Shown here: positions 46,201 to 60,662 of the stretch, piece by piece
Numbering within the stretch: the first letter of the stretch is position 1
How the letters are laid out: each line of letters opens with the position of its first letter
DNA from: Axinella damicornis
Taxonomy: Eukaryota > Porifera > Demospongiae > Axinellida > Axinellidae
Length of the DNA: 64,000 nt
Assembly: GCA_963931865.1 (NCBI GenBank)
Contig: OZ007515.1
Location: 4,214,821 to 4,278,820 of the forward strand
Reading direction: 5' to 3'
Translations under genes and position numbers: made by a program
The notes under the pieces: model-generated
The model's input: only the letters and a program-made list of their open reading frames with translations
Told to the model about the DNA's origin: nothing
Databases searched by the model: none

Positions 46201-47467
46201 TATACTGACCTCTCGGGTGACCAAGTGAGTTACATCCCCACCCTTACCATGGAGACTGTTAATGATATGAGAAGCATTCCAATCAGCTATAATCTATTTG
46301 GCAGCTAGTTGCATGCATGCTAGGCTAAAGATGAGCACAATTAAGGCATCCATCATTTGGCATCAGCTCAAGCACTGTCAAAACGATGCTTTTTTATTTC
46401 ACTTTTCATGCACTGATACTGCTATATACTCACGAGAAAAACATGGCATTAGGCAGGTTGTTCTTCCTGTAAATCCACATCATGTTCTCCTCTACCATTC
46501 GTGATGGGTACTTTCCCTCTGCTCGTAACATGGTGGCAGCTGCCTCGGGGTCCGAGATGACTACTGTGTCTTGTCTCATCCCAGCTGACATTCAGACATT
46601 TGTGTCATGATGTGTGTGAGTTTGTGTAACAGTAAGAATGAGGTTTGAGGCCTGTCACAATTTAAGTGGGTGCATGAGGAAAGTTTTAGGTCCAAGCTGG
46701 CTTTAGTGTGTCTGTGCAAGTATGTTTCTTTCAGTAGTGACTTACTTAATCCTTTCAGTTGGTAGATTGGTCCGTACTGCAGGTAATATTTGTGCCACAG
46801 GAGGTCATCCCCCGTCTTCACTCTGTTCTTCCTCGACATCATCTCGGGTAGACATCCAATGAGTGGCCACCCTTTAGGCCCTGTAACATACCATACGTAG
46901 TCTCGCAGGCCAGCCTCTCGCGTGTGGCGAGAGGCTGGCCCGCGAGACTAACCATACGGGTAGGTTGATAATACTTTGGAGTCACTCGAACTACTATATC
47001 AGTGGTTTAGAAAGGGCCTGATTAATTAATGCAGTATCTTGTTGCTGTGTCGAGAGTAGCCTAGTTCTCAGGCCTATACCCTTTTATTCATCATTCGGTT
47101 TGCCTTCCGCTCCTAGTCTCGTTCCCAGCAAGATCGCTTGAGTATCTTGCGGGATACTACAAGCGATCTTCGCTGGGGTTGTTTGGGTCTGGGAACGAGA
47201 CTATTCCGCTCCCGCGTATTATTGCAATGCGAATGATAATGTACCAACCATATTATCTATGTGCAAACCGAATAACAGAAAAACGGAGTAGGCGTGGGAA
47301 CGAGGCTATGACGAGACCACACCTGGGATCTCAGCTGCGGGTCTGACGGAGGCAGCTTTGGGCGCGGTACTGGCGGTGGCTGCGGCCGTGCTGGCAGTAC
47401 GGACTGGGATCGCCCGGCCCAGTACCCTCAGGGAGGAGCGAGATCTCTTCACAGCAAACGACATCAT
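40116..47467 (-). CDS. Mitochondrial-clan cytochrome P450, copy C (12 exons, 514 aa)
   Basis: Exons in transcript order: 47323-47467, 46746-46880, 46434-46584, 45779-45966, 45424-45621, 44505-44585, 43645-43736, 43308-43474, 43064-43142, 41872-42028, 41708-41751, 40116-40223. Lengths and phases agree with copies A and B. The start is MMSFAVKRSRSSLRVLGR; a second ATG follows at once. Copy C is the most diverged: exon 2 has EMMSRKNRVKTGDDL where the others have ELLKN(K/R)GKTG(N/D)DL, and QLKGL where the others have QVP(T/M)KGF; exon 5 ends in an unusual donor GTTAGT. I-helix GIDT, ETLR, KPERW and the heme loop [11 protein letters not shown] are kept. Exon 1's donor lies 14 bp from a nested palindromic element. 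Confidence 0.9.
40666..40714. mobile_element. TAGCCTCG hairpin (49 bp)
   Basis: Flanked by GCTAGTGCC on both sides (40657-40665, 40715-40723). Lies in intron 11 of P450 copy C. Confidence 0.9.
40852..41084. repeat. Tandem duplication of about 116 bp
   Basis: Two adjacent copies, each starting ACACAAAAAAAAA and containing CCAACCATGAAATTTGGGAC and ending CATACTTGCCT. Differences are few, so it is recent. Confidence 0.85.
41284..41360. mobile_element. TAGCCTCG palindromic element (77 bp)
   Basis: Imperfect arms; flanks GTGCAAATG and GTGCAAATC agree at 8 of 9 positions. Confidence 0.75.
42290..42860. mobile_element. Possible composite element with poly-G in intron 9 of P450 copy C
   Basis: GTACGAATTGATTAGAGTAC occurs twice (about 42298 and 42775), each followed by a CCGGAAA/TCGGAAA G-run junction. 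GGGTACGAAT occurs at two further places. It looks like a nested or partly duplicated element; class not identified. Confidence 0.4.
42337..42373. repeat. Poly-G tract (37 G)
   Basis: Homopolymer inside the composite element at 42290-42860. Confidence 0.95.
43145..43201. repeat. (GT)n microsatellite
   Basis: Adjacent to exon 9 of P450 copy C; shortest of the three homologous tracts. Confidence 0.95.
43780..43881. mobile_element. TAGGCTCG/CGAGGCTA palindromic element (102 bp)
   Basis: Flanked by GTGGTTATG on both sides (43771-43779, 43882-43890). Intron 6 of P450 copy C. Confidence 0.9.
44309..44440. mobile_element. Inverted-repeat element with AGGAAGCTTTTTTGG arms
   Basis: GAGGAAGCTTTTTGGTAGATT faces AATCTACCAAAAAAGCTTCC; outer CACCCGCC/GGGTGGGTG also pair. 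Confidence 0.75.
44915..45323. mobile_element. AGGAGCTTATGAGCGG inverted-repeat element (409 bp)
   Basis: Left end AGGAGCTTATGAGCGGCGAA with GCCGCGAAGGAGCGTG; right end CACGCTCCTTCGCGGC with CGCTCATAAGTTCCT. GTATGTA is present on both sides. Intron 5 of P450 copy C. Confidence 0.8.
45367..45390. repeat. Poly-G tract (24 G)
   Basis: Homopolymer 34 bp from the splice donor of exon 5 of P450 copy C. Confidence 0.95.
46898..46950. mobile_element. TAGTCTCG palindromic element (53 bp)
   Basis: Perfect hairpin TAGTCTCGCAGGCCAGCCTC..; flanked by ACCATACG on both sides (46890-46897, 46951-46958). Intron 1 of P450 copy C, 17 bp from exon 2. Confidence 0.85.
47057..47308. mobile_element. TAGCCTAG/CGAGGCTA element containing a second element
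   Basis: Outer arms pair (TTCTCAGGCC.. with ..GTGGGAACGAGG; TTCGGTTTGC with GCAAACCGAA). Flanks TGTCGAGAG and TGACGAGAC agree at 7 of 9 positions, suggesting an older insertion. The 90-bp element 47114-47203 sits inside it. Confidence 0.75.
47114..47203. mobile_element. TAGTCTCG palindromic element (90 bp), nested
   Basis: Flanked by TTCCGCTCC on both sides (47105-47113, 47204-47212). Shows that TAGTCTCG and TAGCCTCG ends behave alike. Confidence 0.9.
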
Positions 47468-47596
47468 CTTGTTCTTCAATCACGGCCCGGGCCAGCCCCA
47501 CCCTATTAAACACGCCCACTTGGAAACGTATAATTATATTATTCATGATGTTGTAACAATTTTTTTAATGTCTGTAGGCCCTGCATCGTAGATAAT

Positions 47597-52308
<4,712 letters not shown>

Positions 52309-53350
52309 GTTCCTCCTGCAAAAAGGAAGAGGAATATGGGATTCCGGATCTGGATCGGGGGAGGAGTGAATATCTCAGTACCCTCCATCAAACCACAGTC
52401 AGGTTCCCGGACCTTTCCTTGCTCTAGACAGCAGGTCTGGGAGCCAGACCAGTTCCAGGCAAGAGGAGATATCCCAAAATGACTTACAATGTAAATTATC
52501 GTTTCCACTATTCATGGTGATACTTTCTATCAAGGATTCTATACAATGGACTTGAATACTAACTGTAGCGCAAGTTGCTAGTTGATATTGTACATTGCTG
52601 TGTGTATGTTTACCACGTAGAGATTGACAAGCAAAGCTGTACAGGATGGAGCAGTGGAGACGAGGTACGGAGAGGAACTCAGCAGCCATATGTGATTAAC
52701 AAGCATGGCTGAGTTGAAGTTTTGCGCGACGGCAAGGGTATGGCCAGCCCCCCCCCCCAAGGAAAATAGATGCACCGAGATACATTCTGGTGGGTTTCTA
52801 TAATAACACATACAGACCTTGTATTCACATTATATCAAAATTCTGGAGGGGAGAAACTCGAGCTGGGGGAACCTTGGCAACTATGGCACGTGGTGCAGCC
52901 ATGCTACTCATACAATACACGGAAAATTTCACAACTTCACAACTGTAGTATGGGGATGGGTGCAGGAGGGTATTGAGGTACAACCAGCTGGCTGAATTCC
53001 AATGAAATAAGTGTTCAGTTTACAATCAGAATAGAGACTACAAACACGCAATTATACAAGGAGACGTGCATCTTCCCAAAACCCTTGTAAAACAATGCCA
53101 ACACTGTATCCATTCATTACCTAGCCTCGTTCCCAGGCTGAAGGAGAAACGGCCTGGCAACTTGTGTGATCAAGTTCAAACTGTTACTTCTGCTGCCAGA
53201 ACGTTGGCAGTACCAATCAGATTCCAGAACGTTGTCACATGACACTAGCAAACCCAATTGCATCATGCATTGTCGCAGTCACACCCATTCTTCATAATCG
53301 TTCGATCGCGTGCTACACCTCAGTGCTTATTACTGAGTAGCTTGGGGTAA

Positions 53351-53640
53351 CAGGGGCGGCGGCAAGTATTTACAATTGGGGGGGCAAGATACATTACACG
53401 CTGCCGGAGGCAGTGCATAGAGGCGTGTAGTGCTGATCAGTCCGCGCGAAGCACGGAATTTTTTTTTCGCCTTCATTTTTTTCAGCTATCAGGATGGGCT
53501 CTCGAGGCACCTTCGTGCTTTTGCACTGCAAGTTCCAGATGTATGAGGATTGCAGGTCCTGGGGCCTCCATGTGCTTCTTTCTTGCTCAAATTTCGCTCA
53601 CGAACGTATTAAATACGTACGTACACGGGTAAACTAGATT
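53351..53640. mobile_element. Partial CAGGGGCGG element
   Basis: Starts CAGGGGCGGCGGCA. It shares with 30018-30632 the internal parts GCCGGAGGCAGTGCATA (opposite strand there), CAAGTTCCAGATGTATGAGG and ACGTACGTA, but its G run is only 7 and the far end is lost. Confidence 0.65.
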
Positions 53641-54006
53641 GCGGTCTCGTTCCCATGCCGTTTGGTTTTGGCTACGTCGATAGCTGGACTTGCGCCAGAT
53701 CAGCAACTCGATTCGCGTACATCGAACGTACACAAGGTTAGCCGAGTCAGCCTAGTACTAAGTATGTTTAATAGTAGCTAGCTGCTAGGAGTTAGGGGTG
53801 CGAGTATGATTGCTGTACATTACCATGGTTAGGTACATCTTTAATGGACCACATGGCAACAGATAAACCATTGACTTAATAATGGTACTCTAATTCCCAT
53901 TCAATAATGAGTTATGGTTGTCCCATTATGAAACATTTGTAGCATGATACCCTACAAGTTCAAAGGCCAGTATGATATATTGGCACGTACCCCGTCATGC
54001 AGCAAA

Positions 54007-54670
54007 TACGGTGGCCCTGGAGGTCGCGCTATGCGCTATGCGCTATGCGCCAATGTCGATGTGCTATGCGCCAATGTCGATGTGCTGTGTGCCAATGTCG
54101 ATGTGCTATGCACCAATGTCGATTGTGCTATGCGCCAATGTACTTGTGACGTTCACGCGCGATGGATTAAATTACATCCAGAAATACGTCCACGCGCCGG
54201 CCGGCCACGCCCATACTCGAGTACTCGTACGTGGCCATGCACGCGCGTGCTGACATCAAGAAGCAGAGAAACTCGGTGAGGTCTTTTAGATGTGTAGCTA
54301 TAGGGATTAGCTTTAGCTAGAAGCTGACTAGTAGACTGCAGGAAATTACATGTGGCAGATTTTGTTAACAACAGCACTTGAAGGTTTAGCAACCTGAGTC
54401 TTGTCTCACATCTAGGAGCAGTTCAGTTAGTCAGCTTCTAGCTAATCCCTATATAGCTACATACCTAAAAGACCTCACCGAGTTTCTCTGCTTCAGTACG
54501 CGCGTGCATGGCCACGAGTACTCGAGTATGGGTGTGGCCGGCCGGCGCACGGGCGTATTTCCGGGAGCCATGAATAACGTCAAATCGGTATTATATTGGT
54601 GCGTAGCACATTGACATTGGCGCATAGCACATGGACATTGGCGCATAGCGCGACCTCCAGGGCCACCGTA
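54007..54670. mobile_element. Long palindromic element with 21-bp repeats in its arms (664 bp)
   Basis: Begins TACGGTGGCCCTGGAGGTCG and ends with its complement. Arms of about 320 bp pair through CTCGAGTA, GGCCGGCCGG and GAGTTTCTCTGC. AGCAAA lies on both sides (54001-54006, 54671-54676). Each arm carries tandem CTATGCGCCAATGTCGATGT units, about five on the left and two to three on the right. Confidence 0.85.
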
Positions 54671-55298
54671 AGCAAACCAGTACCAACATTACGACTCATG
54701 CAATAAGCCATCCTTGGACCTGTAGCCCTCAAAATTGGGCTCGATGCCCGTATAGCCCTTGTATTCATGCAACAACTAGTATGCACACGTCAGGCTAGTA
54801 AACTTTTTTTTCTTCTGGCCACACCCCCTACTAGGAAAGCGTCTGACCGGAGAGACTATGGTGTCTCATGAGCCCAACTCCAGCACTTATCTGCTTATCT
54901 GTATCATATGCACACACACACACGCCAGTGAAAAAGGTCTTTGCCAGAGGTTACGGTACATGCACAGCCAGCAAGACACCTTGCGTCATGTCTGGATATC
55001 GGATAGGTGCGTGTCTGAATGCTTTACAATAGGAGCAGTTTCATGTACAATAAGTTTGCAACTGAGAATACGTTGCAATTGCAAGTCACAACTTACTAAT
55101 ACTGCAGACTGTAGCAGACAAATTCCACGTGTCCAGTTTAGTGTTCATTATTTAGAACACATCCAGCATCACTAAAATTAATTTTTCTTCAACCATAATC
55201 ATTATTATTAGCACCATAACTTGGAATTAGGAATTCCAATTAAACTAGCAACAGCAAATTGTCAGCTATTGTCCAAAGTACTTGAGAAAGTTGGCCAT

Positions 55299-56801
55299 TT
55301 AGGAATTCTTCTGAGGAAGCTTGATGGTGACCGTTTTGATCTCTGAATACTGTCGAAGACCATACTCCCCGAGCTCTCGACCATTTCCGGACTCCTTAAA
55401 TCCACCGAATGGAGCTTGGGACTCGAGCACATCATAGCAGTTGATCCAAATAGTACCGGCACGGATACCCTGAGAGAGCATCAAGGCTTTGTCGAGATCT
55501 TTGGTAAAGATGGAAGCTGCAAGACCATAGTTGGTGCGGTTGGCTCGCTCAATAACTTCATCGATACTTTTGAACTTGAGGATTTGCATAACTGGGCCAA
55601 AGATTTCCTCCTTCGCGATTCGCATGTCGTCTTGCACATCACCAAAGACAGTAGGCTCAACGAAGAAGCCCCTTTCACCGAATCGTTTCCCACCACACAG
55701 CAGCTTGGCACCTTCCTTCTTTCCACTGTCAATCAAATCCATGATCTTATCAAACTGCTCTTGATCAATTTGAGGGCCCTGCTCACACTCAGGATCCAGT
55801 GGATCGGTAACCTTGCGTTTCTTTGCTCGCTCAACGCTCCTTTTCACAAATTCATCGTAGATCGATTCTTCCACAAAGGTGCGAGTTCCAGCACAGCAGC
55901 ACTGACCCTGGTTGAAGTAGAGTGCAAAGTGGCTCATCTCGACAGCATACTCAAGGTCTGCATCTGCCAGAATGATGTTGGGGCTCTTCCCTCCGAGCTC
56001 AAGGGTGACGCGTTTGAGGTTGCTCTCACCTGCAGCCTGCTGAACTAGGTGACCAATTTCTGTTGAGCCAGTGAATGCCACCTTGTCGACATCCGGATGG
56101 TAAGCGATAGCGGCTCCAGCAGTCGGACCATAGCCTGGGATGATGTTGACAACACCGGGTGGGAAACCAGCCTCCGCAATGAGGTTGGCAATGTAGAGTG
56201 CGGTTAGGGGGGTCTGCTCTGCAACCTTCATGACAATAGTGTTCCCTGCGCAAAGTGCTGGAGCAAGCTTCCATGCCTGCATGAGCAGGGGGAAATTCCA
56301 AGGGATGATTTGTCCACACACCCCAACAGGCTCGTGGCGAGTAAAAGTGAAGAAACTTCCATCCACGGGAATGGTTTTGCCGTGGATCTTGTCCGCCCAC
56401 CCTGCGTAGTAGCGGTAGCACTTGAATGTGAGTGGCAAGTCAACGCCGAAGGAATCTTTGAACGGTTTCCCGTTATCGAGCGTCTCCAAGCGTGCTAGAT
56501 ACTCCCTGTCGCGTTCGATGAGGTCAGCGAGCTTGTTCAGCAGCACTCCGCGTTGCGATGCGTCCATGGTGCGCCACGTACTGCCCAGCTTGAAGGCCTC
56601 GCGTGCAGCGGCTACTGCCTTGTCCACGTCCGCTTTATCGCCCTCGACCACATCGCAAATCTTCTCTCCAGTGGCAGGGTTGATGGTGGGGAAGGTCTTT
56701 CCGCTCACTGCATCGTGCCACTCGTTGTTGATGAAGATCTTTGTATACTTGATCTCAGGAGGGGCATCGAAGCGTGCTTTCTTAGCGGCTGGTTCGCTCA
56801 T
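55299..56801 (-). CDS. ALDH1-like: ALDH1A-like aldehyde dehydrogenase, intronless (500 aa)
   Basis: Single frame; the first ATG is at 56801 (start [20 protein letters not shown]); the open frame further upstream begins with TTG and is not used. The extra N-terminal residues ([14 protein letters not shown]) distinguish it from the 494-aa paralogues. Catalytic set kept: [13 protein letters not shown], and the triple-cysteine GQCCCAG, whose middle Cys is the nucleophile as in ALDH2. The lysine in K(V)AEQ is kept but LKPAEQ reads MKVAEQ here. Cytosolic NAD+-dependent aldehyde oxidation is the family role. Its coding sequence matches the gene at 62762 base for base wherever I compared them. Confidence 0.93.
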   Translation of the reverse strand: MSEPAAKKARFDAPPEIKYTKIFINNEWHDAVSGKTFPTINPATGEKICDVVEGDKADVDKAVAAAREAFKLGSTWRTMDASQRGVLLNKLADLIERDREYLARLETLDNGKPFKDSFGVDLPLTFKCYRYYAGWADKIHGKTIPVDGSFFTFTRHEPVGVCGQIIPWNFPLLMQAWKLAPALCAGNTIVMKVAEQTPLTALYIANLIAEAGFPPGVVNIIPGYGPTAGAAIAYHPDVDKVAFTGSTEIGHLVQQAAGESNLKRVTLELGGKSPNIILADADLEYAVEMSHFALYFNQGQCCCAGTRTFVEESIYDEFVKRSVERAKKRKVTDPLDPECEQGPQIDQEQFDKIMDLIDSGKKEGAKLLCGGKRFGERGFFVEPTVFGDVQDDMRIAKEEIFGPVMQILKFKSIDEVIERANRTNYGLAASIFTKDLDKALMLSQGIRAGTIWINCYDVLESQAPFGGFKESGNGRELGEYGLRQYSEIKTVTIKLPQKNS

Positions 56802-57431
56802 CTCGAATCCCAAACCTGGCTGTCACGTTGCGGTTGCACGTTGCCCAAAAAGAAGTGACACATCAAAGTTAATTAACTGTCTTGGCCTCGTACTGAATCT
56901 GGGAACGAGACATGGTAGCCTTACAGATGAGCAATTTTCACTTCATTTCCCCATAGATCTTATATGATTTCCCCCCTTGTAAATGTGCTGCTTTGAACAC
57001 TGGTAACAGTGGATCCCTCATGTTGTAACCCAAACTAAGGACAGTGATATGGTAATAAAGTGTATGAACTCTTGGTACAGACATTTCTGATGCCGACATG
57101 TCCACCTTGGCCCAGATCTAGAGGAGGGAGGACACGATCACGTGATGCACTTTTAATTGCGAATCAGTGAGCTCGTAAGTATAGGCTGTACACTTGCACT
57201 AGCTACGAAGTGGGGTTCTACAATTCTGTTGTACATGTAACTCATTATGTATTTGTCCTTTGTATCAGATCATCAGCTACATTGTATGTTGTCTTTTGCC
57301 CCTGCATTCAATTTTTCACATAAGTTACATGTACAACAGAATTTTCGGTCAACCCTTATAATAGCATTCTGCTAGTCATTCTATCCAATGCATTAAAATG
57401 CCACAAAAATCAATGTAGGCTACCTACTATT
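56802..57431. other. Intergenic, ALDH to ALDH
   Basis: Contains a remnant GTCTCGTTCCCAGATTC piece (56883-56912, opposite strand), a segment AGAGGAGGGAGGACACGATC shared with 50645, and the inverted-repeat element 57222-57343. No exon seen. Confidence 0.6.
57222..57343. mobile_element. Inverted-repeat MITE (122 bp)
   Basis: AATTCTGTTGTACATGTAAC faces GTTACATGTACAACAGAATT, downstream of the ALDH at 57432. Confidence 0.8.
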
Positions 57432-58916
57432 CTAGGAGTTTTTCTGAGGAAGTTTGATGGTAACGGTTTTTATCTCGGAGTATTGCTGCAGACCATATTC
57501 CCCGAACTCTCGTCCATTTCCAGACTCTTTAAATCCTCCGAATGGAGCCTGTCGAACAACTACGTTGTACGCATTGACCCAAACTGACCCAGCTTGGAGT
57601 GCCTGTGAAACCATTAATGCTTTATCGAGATCACTCGTCATGACAGCAGCAGCAAGGCCATAGGTGGTGTTGTTAGCACGCTCGATAACTTCCTCAACTG
57701 ATTTGAACTTCAGGATTTGCATAACTGGACCAAAGATCTCCTCCTTTGCAATTCGCATGTTGTCTTGAACGTCGCTGAAGACAGTGGGTTCGATAAAGAA
57801 ACCCTTTTCCCCAAAACGTTTTCCTCCACATCTCAGTGTGGCACCTTCTTTCTTTCCACTTTCAATGAGATCCATGATCTTATCGAACTGGACTTGATCG
57901 ATCTGGGGCCCTTGTTCGCAGTCGGGCTCAAATGGATCACCTACCTTCTTCTTTCTTGCCCTTTCAATGCTCTTCTTGACAAACTCGTCATAGATGGATT
58001 CCTCAACAAATGTGCGAGACGCTGCTGTGCAACTCTGCCCCATATTAACAAACAGTGCCTTGTGACTAACTTCAACTGCGTACTCTAGGTCTGCGCAATC
58101 TGCAAAGATAATGATCGGACTCTTTCCACCAAGCTCAAGTGTAACGCGCTTGAGGTTGCTAGCACCTGCAGCCTGCTTGATCAGGTGACCTACTTCCGTT
58201 GAGCCAGTGAATGCCACCTTGTCGACATCTGGATGTGAAGAGATAGCAGCTCCAGCAGTCGGACCATAGCCTGGGACGATGTTGACAACACCAGGTGGAA
58301 AACCTGCCTCCACAATGAGGGAGGCGACATATAGCGCTGTAAGAGGAGTCTGCTCGGCAGGCTTCATGATGACAGTGTTTCCCGCACAAAGTGCAGGAGC
58401 AAGCTTTAGTGCTAGTGAAACAAGGGGGAAATTCCATGGGATGATTTGTCCACATACTCCAACAGGCTCGTGGCGTGTGAAAGTCAGGAAATTCCCATCC
58501 ACGGGGATAGTTTTGCCCTGAATTTTGTCTGCCCACCCTGCATAGTAGCGAATGCATTTTACCGCACCGGGTAGTGTGCCATTAAGGGAGTCCTTGTACG
58601 GTTTCCCATTGTCGATCGTCTCCAGGCGAGCCAGATATTCCTGTTCGCGTTCAACAAGGTCGGCGAGTTTGTACAGTAGCATTCCACGTCGCGATGCGTC
58701 CATGGTGCGCCACATGCTGCCCAGTTTGAAAGCCTCGCGTGCGGCGGCAACGGCCCTGTCCACGTCCGCCTTGTCGCCTTCTGCCACATCGCAGATCTTT
58801 TCTCCTGTAGTAGGGTTGATGGTGGAGAAGGTTTTTCCGCTCACCGCATTGTGCCATTCGTTGTTGATGAAGATCTTGGTGTACCTGATCTCGGTCGTCT
58901 TCTTTGCTTCCTCCAT
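57432..58916 (-). CDS. ALDH1-like: ALDH1A-like aldehyde dehydrogenase, intronless (494 aa)
   Basis: Single frame from ATG 58916 ([19 protein letters not shown]) to the stop at 57432; the GTG further upstream is not taken as a start. Most diverged of the five. The catalytic loop reads [10 protein letters not shown]: the nucleophilic Cys is kept, but the preceding Cys is Ser. It has one extra residue ([10 protein letters not shown] where others have FADADL). PWNFP, MKPAEQ and LELGGKSP are intact. Its 5' end is 261 bp downstream of the stop of the gene at 59178, head to tail. A broken relic of this gene's start lies at 22723. Confidence 0.93.
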   Translation of the reverse strand: MEEAKKTTEIRYTKIFINNEWHNAVSGKTFSTINPTTGEKICDVAEGDKADVDRAVAAAREAFKLGSMWRTMDASRRGMLLYKLADLVEREQEYLARLETIDNGKPYKDSLNGTLPGAVKCIRYYAGWADKIQGKTIPVDGNFLTFTRHEPVGVCGQIIPWNFPLVSLALKLAPALCAGNTVIMKPAEQTPLTALYVASLIVEAGFPPGVVNIVPGYGPTAGAAISSHPDVDKVAFTGSTEVGHLIKQAAGASNLKRVTLELGGKSPIIIFADCADLEYAVEVSHKALFVNMGQSCTAASRTFVEESIYDEFVKKSIERARKKKVGDPFEPDCEQGPQIDQVQFDKIMDLIESGKKEGATLRCGGKRFGEKGFFIEPTVFSDVQDNMRIAKEEIFGPVMQILKFKSVEEVIERANNTTYGLAAAVMTSDLDKALMVSQALQAGSVWVNAYNVVVRQAPFGGFKESGNGREFGEYGLQQYSEIKTVTIKLPQKNS

Positions 58917-59177
58917 TTCTGTTCTCTCGATCTCAATGTGCACACGTGCAGTGGGTGGCTGATGTGAGCCGCCGAAGGGGCTCCTGGCCGGCTTAGATTG
59001 ATGCGACTGCGCATGCGTGAAAGATCATTGCTCGTACTCGCAATGCGGCGCAAGCGGTGTGGTAGTACAGGGTACATGTCAACCAACAAAAGATTGCATT
59101 TGTACAATATCATGCTTGAAATTCAGCTAAAAGAGTTTCATTGTTCGAAGGCTATATTGCCCAATTAGAAATTTGGC

Positions 59178-60662
59178 TTAGGAATTCTTTTGAGGCAGCT
59201 TGATGGTGACCGTCTTGATTTCAGAGTACTGCTGCAGGCCATACTCCCCCAACTCACGTCCATTGCCCGACTCCTTGAATCCACCAAATGGAGTTTGAGG
59301 TTTAACTGCCCCATACGTGTTGACCCAAACAGTGCCAGCTCTTACTCCTTGAGCGACTGTTAGTGCCTTGTCGAGATCTTTCGTCATAACAGAAGCAGCA
59401 AGGCCATAGCTGGTGTTGTTAGCACGCTCAATTACTTCGTCAATTGTCTTGAACTTTAGGATTTGCATAACTGGACCAAAGATCTCCTCCTTTGCAATTC
59501 GCATGTTGTCTTTCACGTCACTGAAGACAGTGGGTTCAATAAAGAGACCCTTTTCCCCAAATCGTTTTCCTCCACATCCCAGTGTGGCACCTTCTTTCTT
59601 TCCACTTTCTATGAGATCCATGATCTTATCGAATTGCTCTTGATCAATCTGGGGGCCTTGCTCTGAGCTTGGGTCAAATGGATCGCCTAACTTTCTCTTC
59701 TTGGCCCTTTCAATGCTCCTCTTGACAAATTCATCATAGATCGATTCTTCAACAAAAATGCGAGTGGCTGCATTACAACACTGGCCCATATTGAAGAAGA
59801 GAGCGTGGTGACTAACCTCAATTGCATCATCAAGATCAGCATCCGCGAAGACTATTTTGGGGCTTTTCCCTCCAAGCTCAAGTGTAACACGTTTCAGGTT
59901 GCTAGCGCCTGCAGCCTGTTTGATCAGGTGACCAACCTCAGATGAGCCGGTAAAGGCCACCTTGTCCACGTCTGGGTGGGAGGAGATTGCAGCTCCAGCA
60001 GTTGGACCGTAACCGGGGACGATGTTGACAACACCAGGTGGGAAACCAGCCTCCACAATGAGGGAGGCTACGTAGAGAGCAGTAAGAGGAGTCTGCTCTG
60101 CAGGTTTCAGAACGACAGTGTTTCCTGCACAAAGTGCTGGACCAAGCTTCCATGCCTGCATGGCCAGGGGGAAATTCCATGGGATGATTTGCCCGCACAC
60201 CCCAACTGGCTCGTGGCGAGTAAAGGTCAGGAAATTCCCATCCACGGGAATGGTTTTGCCATGGATCTTGTCCGCCCACCCTGCGTAGTAGCGGTAGGTG
60301 TTAGTTGCAACGGGAAGATCCACAGCATAGGAATCTCCGTAGGTCTTTCCATTGTCGAGCGTCTCCAAGCGGGCCAGGTATTCCCTGTCGCGTTCGACAA
60401 GGTCAGCAAGCTTGTTCAGCAATATTCCGCGTTGCGATGCGTCCATGGTGCGCCACGTGCTTCCCAGTTTGAACGCATCGCGTGCAGCTGCCACGGCCTT
60501 GTCCACGTCCGCCTTATCGCCTTCGGCGACATCGCAGAGCTTCTCTCCCGTGGCAGGGTTGAAGGTCGGGAAGGTTTTCCCGCTCACTGCATCGTGCCAC
60601 TCGTTGTTGATGAAAATCTTTGTGTATTTGATCTCGGTGTTCTTCTTCGCTTCCTCGGTCAT
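59178..60662 (-). CDS. ALDH1-like: ALDH1A-like aldehyde dehydrogenase, intronless (494 aa)
   Basis: Single frame from ATG 60662 ([20 protein letters not shown]) to TAA. Near-identical to the 21033-22517 product; differences include N15K, GD to VD in SYA(G/V)DLP, L to W in QA(L/W)KL, and CVAAS to CNAATR around the active site. Asn163, Lys186, Glu262 and Cys296 are kept. Start context and upstream GCTAGCTAGC sequence are shared with the inverted duplicate, so the proximal promoter was duplicated too. Confidence 0.95.
   Translation of the reverse strand: MTEEAKKNTEIKYTKIFINNEWHDAVSGKTFPTFNPATGEKLCDVAEGDKADVDKAVAAARDAFKLGSTWRTMDASQRGILLNKLADLVERDREYLARLETLDNGKTYGDSYAVDLPVATNTYRYYAGWADKIHGKTIPVDGNFLTFTRHEPVGVCGQIIPWNFPLAMQAWKLGPALCAGNTVVLKPAEQTPLTALYVASLIVEAGFPPGVVNIVPGYGPTAGAAISSHPDVDKVAFTGSSEVGHLIKQAAGASNLKRVTLELGGKSPKIVFADADLDDAIEVSHHALFFNMGQCCNAATRIFVEESIYDEFVKRSIERAKKRKLGDPFDPSSEQGPQIDQEQFDKIMDLIESGKKEGATLGCGGKRFGEKGLFIEPTVFSDVKDNMRIAKEEIFGPVMQILKFKTIDEVIERANNTSYGLAASVMTKDLDKALTVAQGVRAGTVWVNTYGAVKPQTPFGGFKESGNGRELGEYGLQQYSEIKTVTIKLPQKNS

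Larger units (their letters stand above)
52309..55298. other. Intergenic region between helicase and ALDH cluster
   Basis: 5' flank of the helicase, unassigned DNA, a partial CAGGGGCGG element (53351-53640), and the palindromic element 54007-54670. No gene recognised. Confidence 0.6.

Noticed and set aside
55416..56048. 210-codon plus-strand open frame (also 62879-63511)
   Set aside because: Antisense shadow of the ALDH genes at 55299 and 62762.
56802..56813. Longer start for the ALDH at 55299 (and likewise 58917-58943 for the ALDH at 57432)
   Set aside because: The upstream extension begins with TTG (or GTG), not ATG; the first ATG in a eukaryotic gene is the better start and gives lengths that fit the family.
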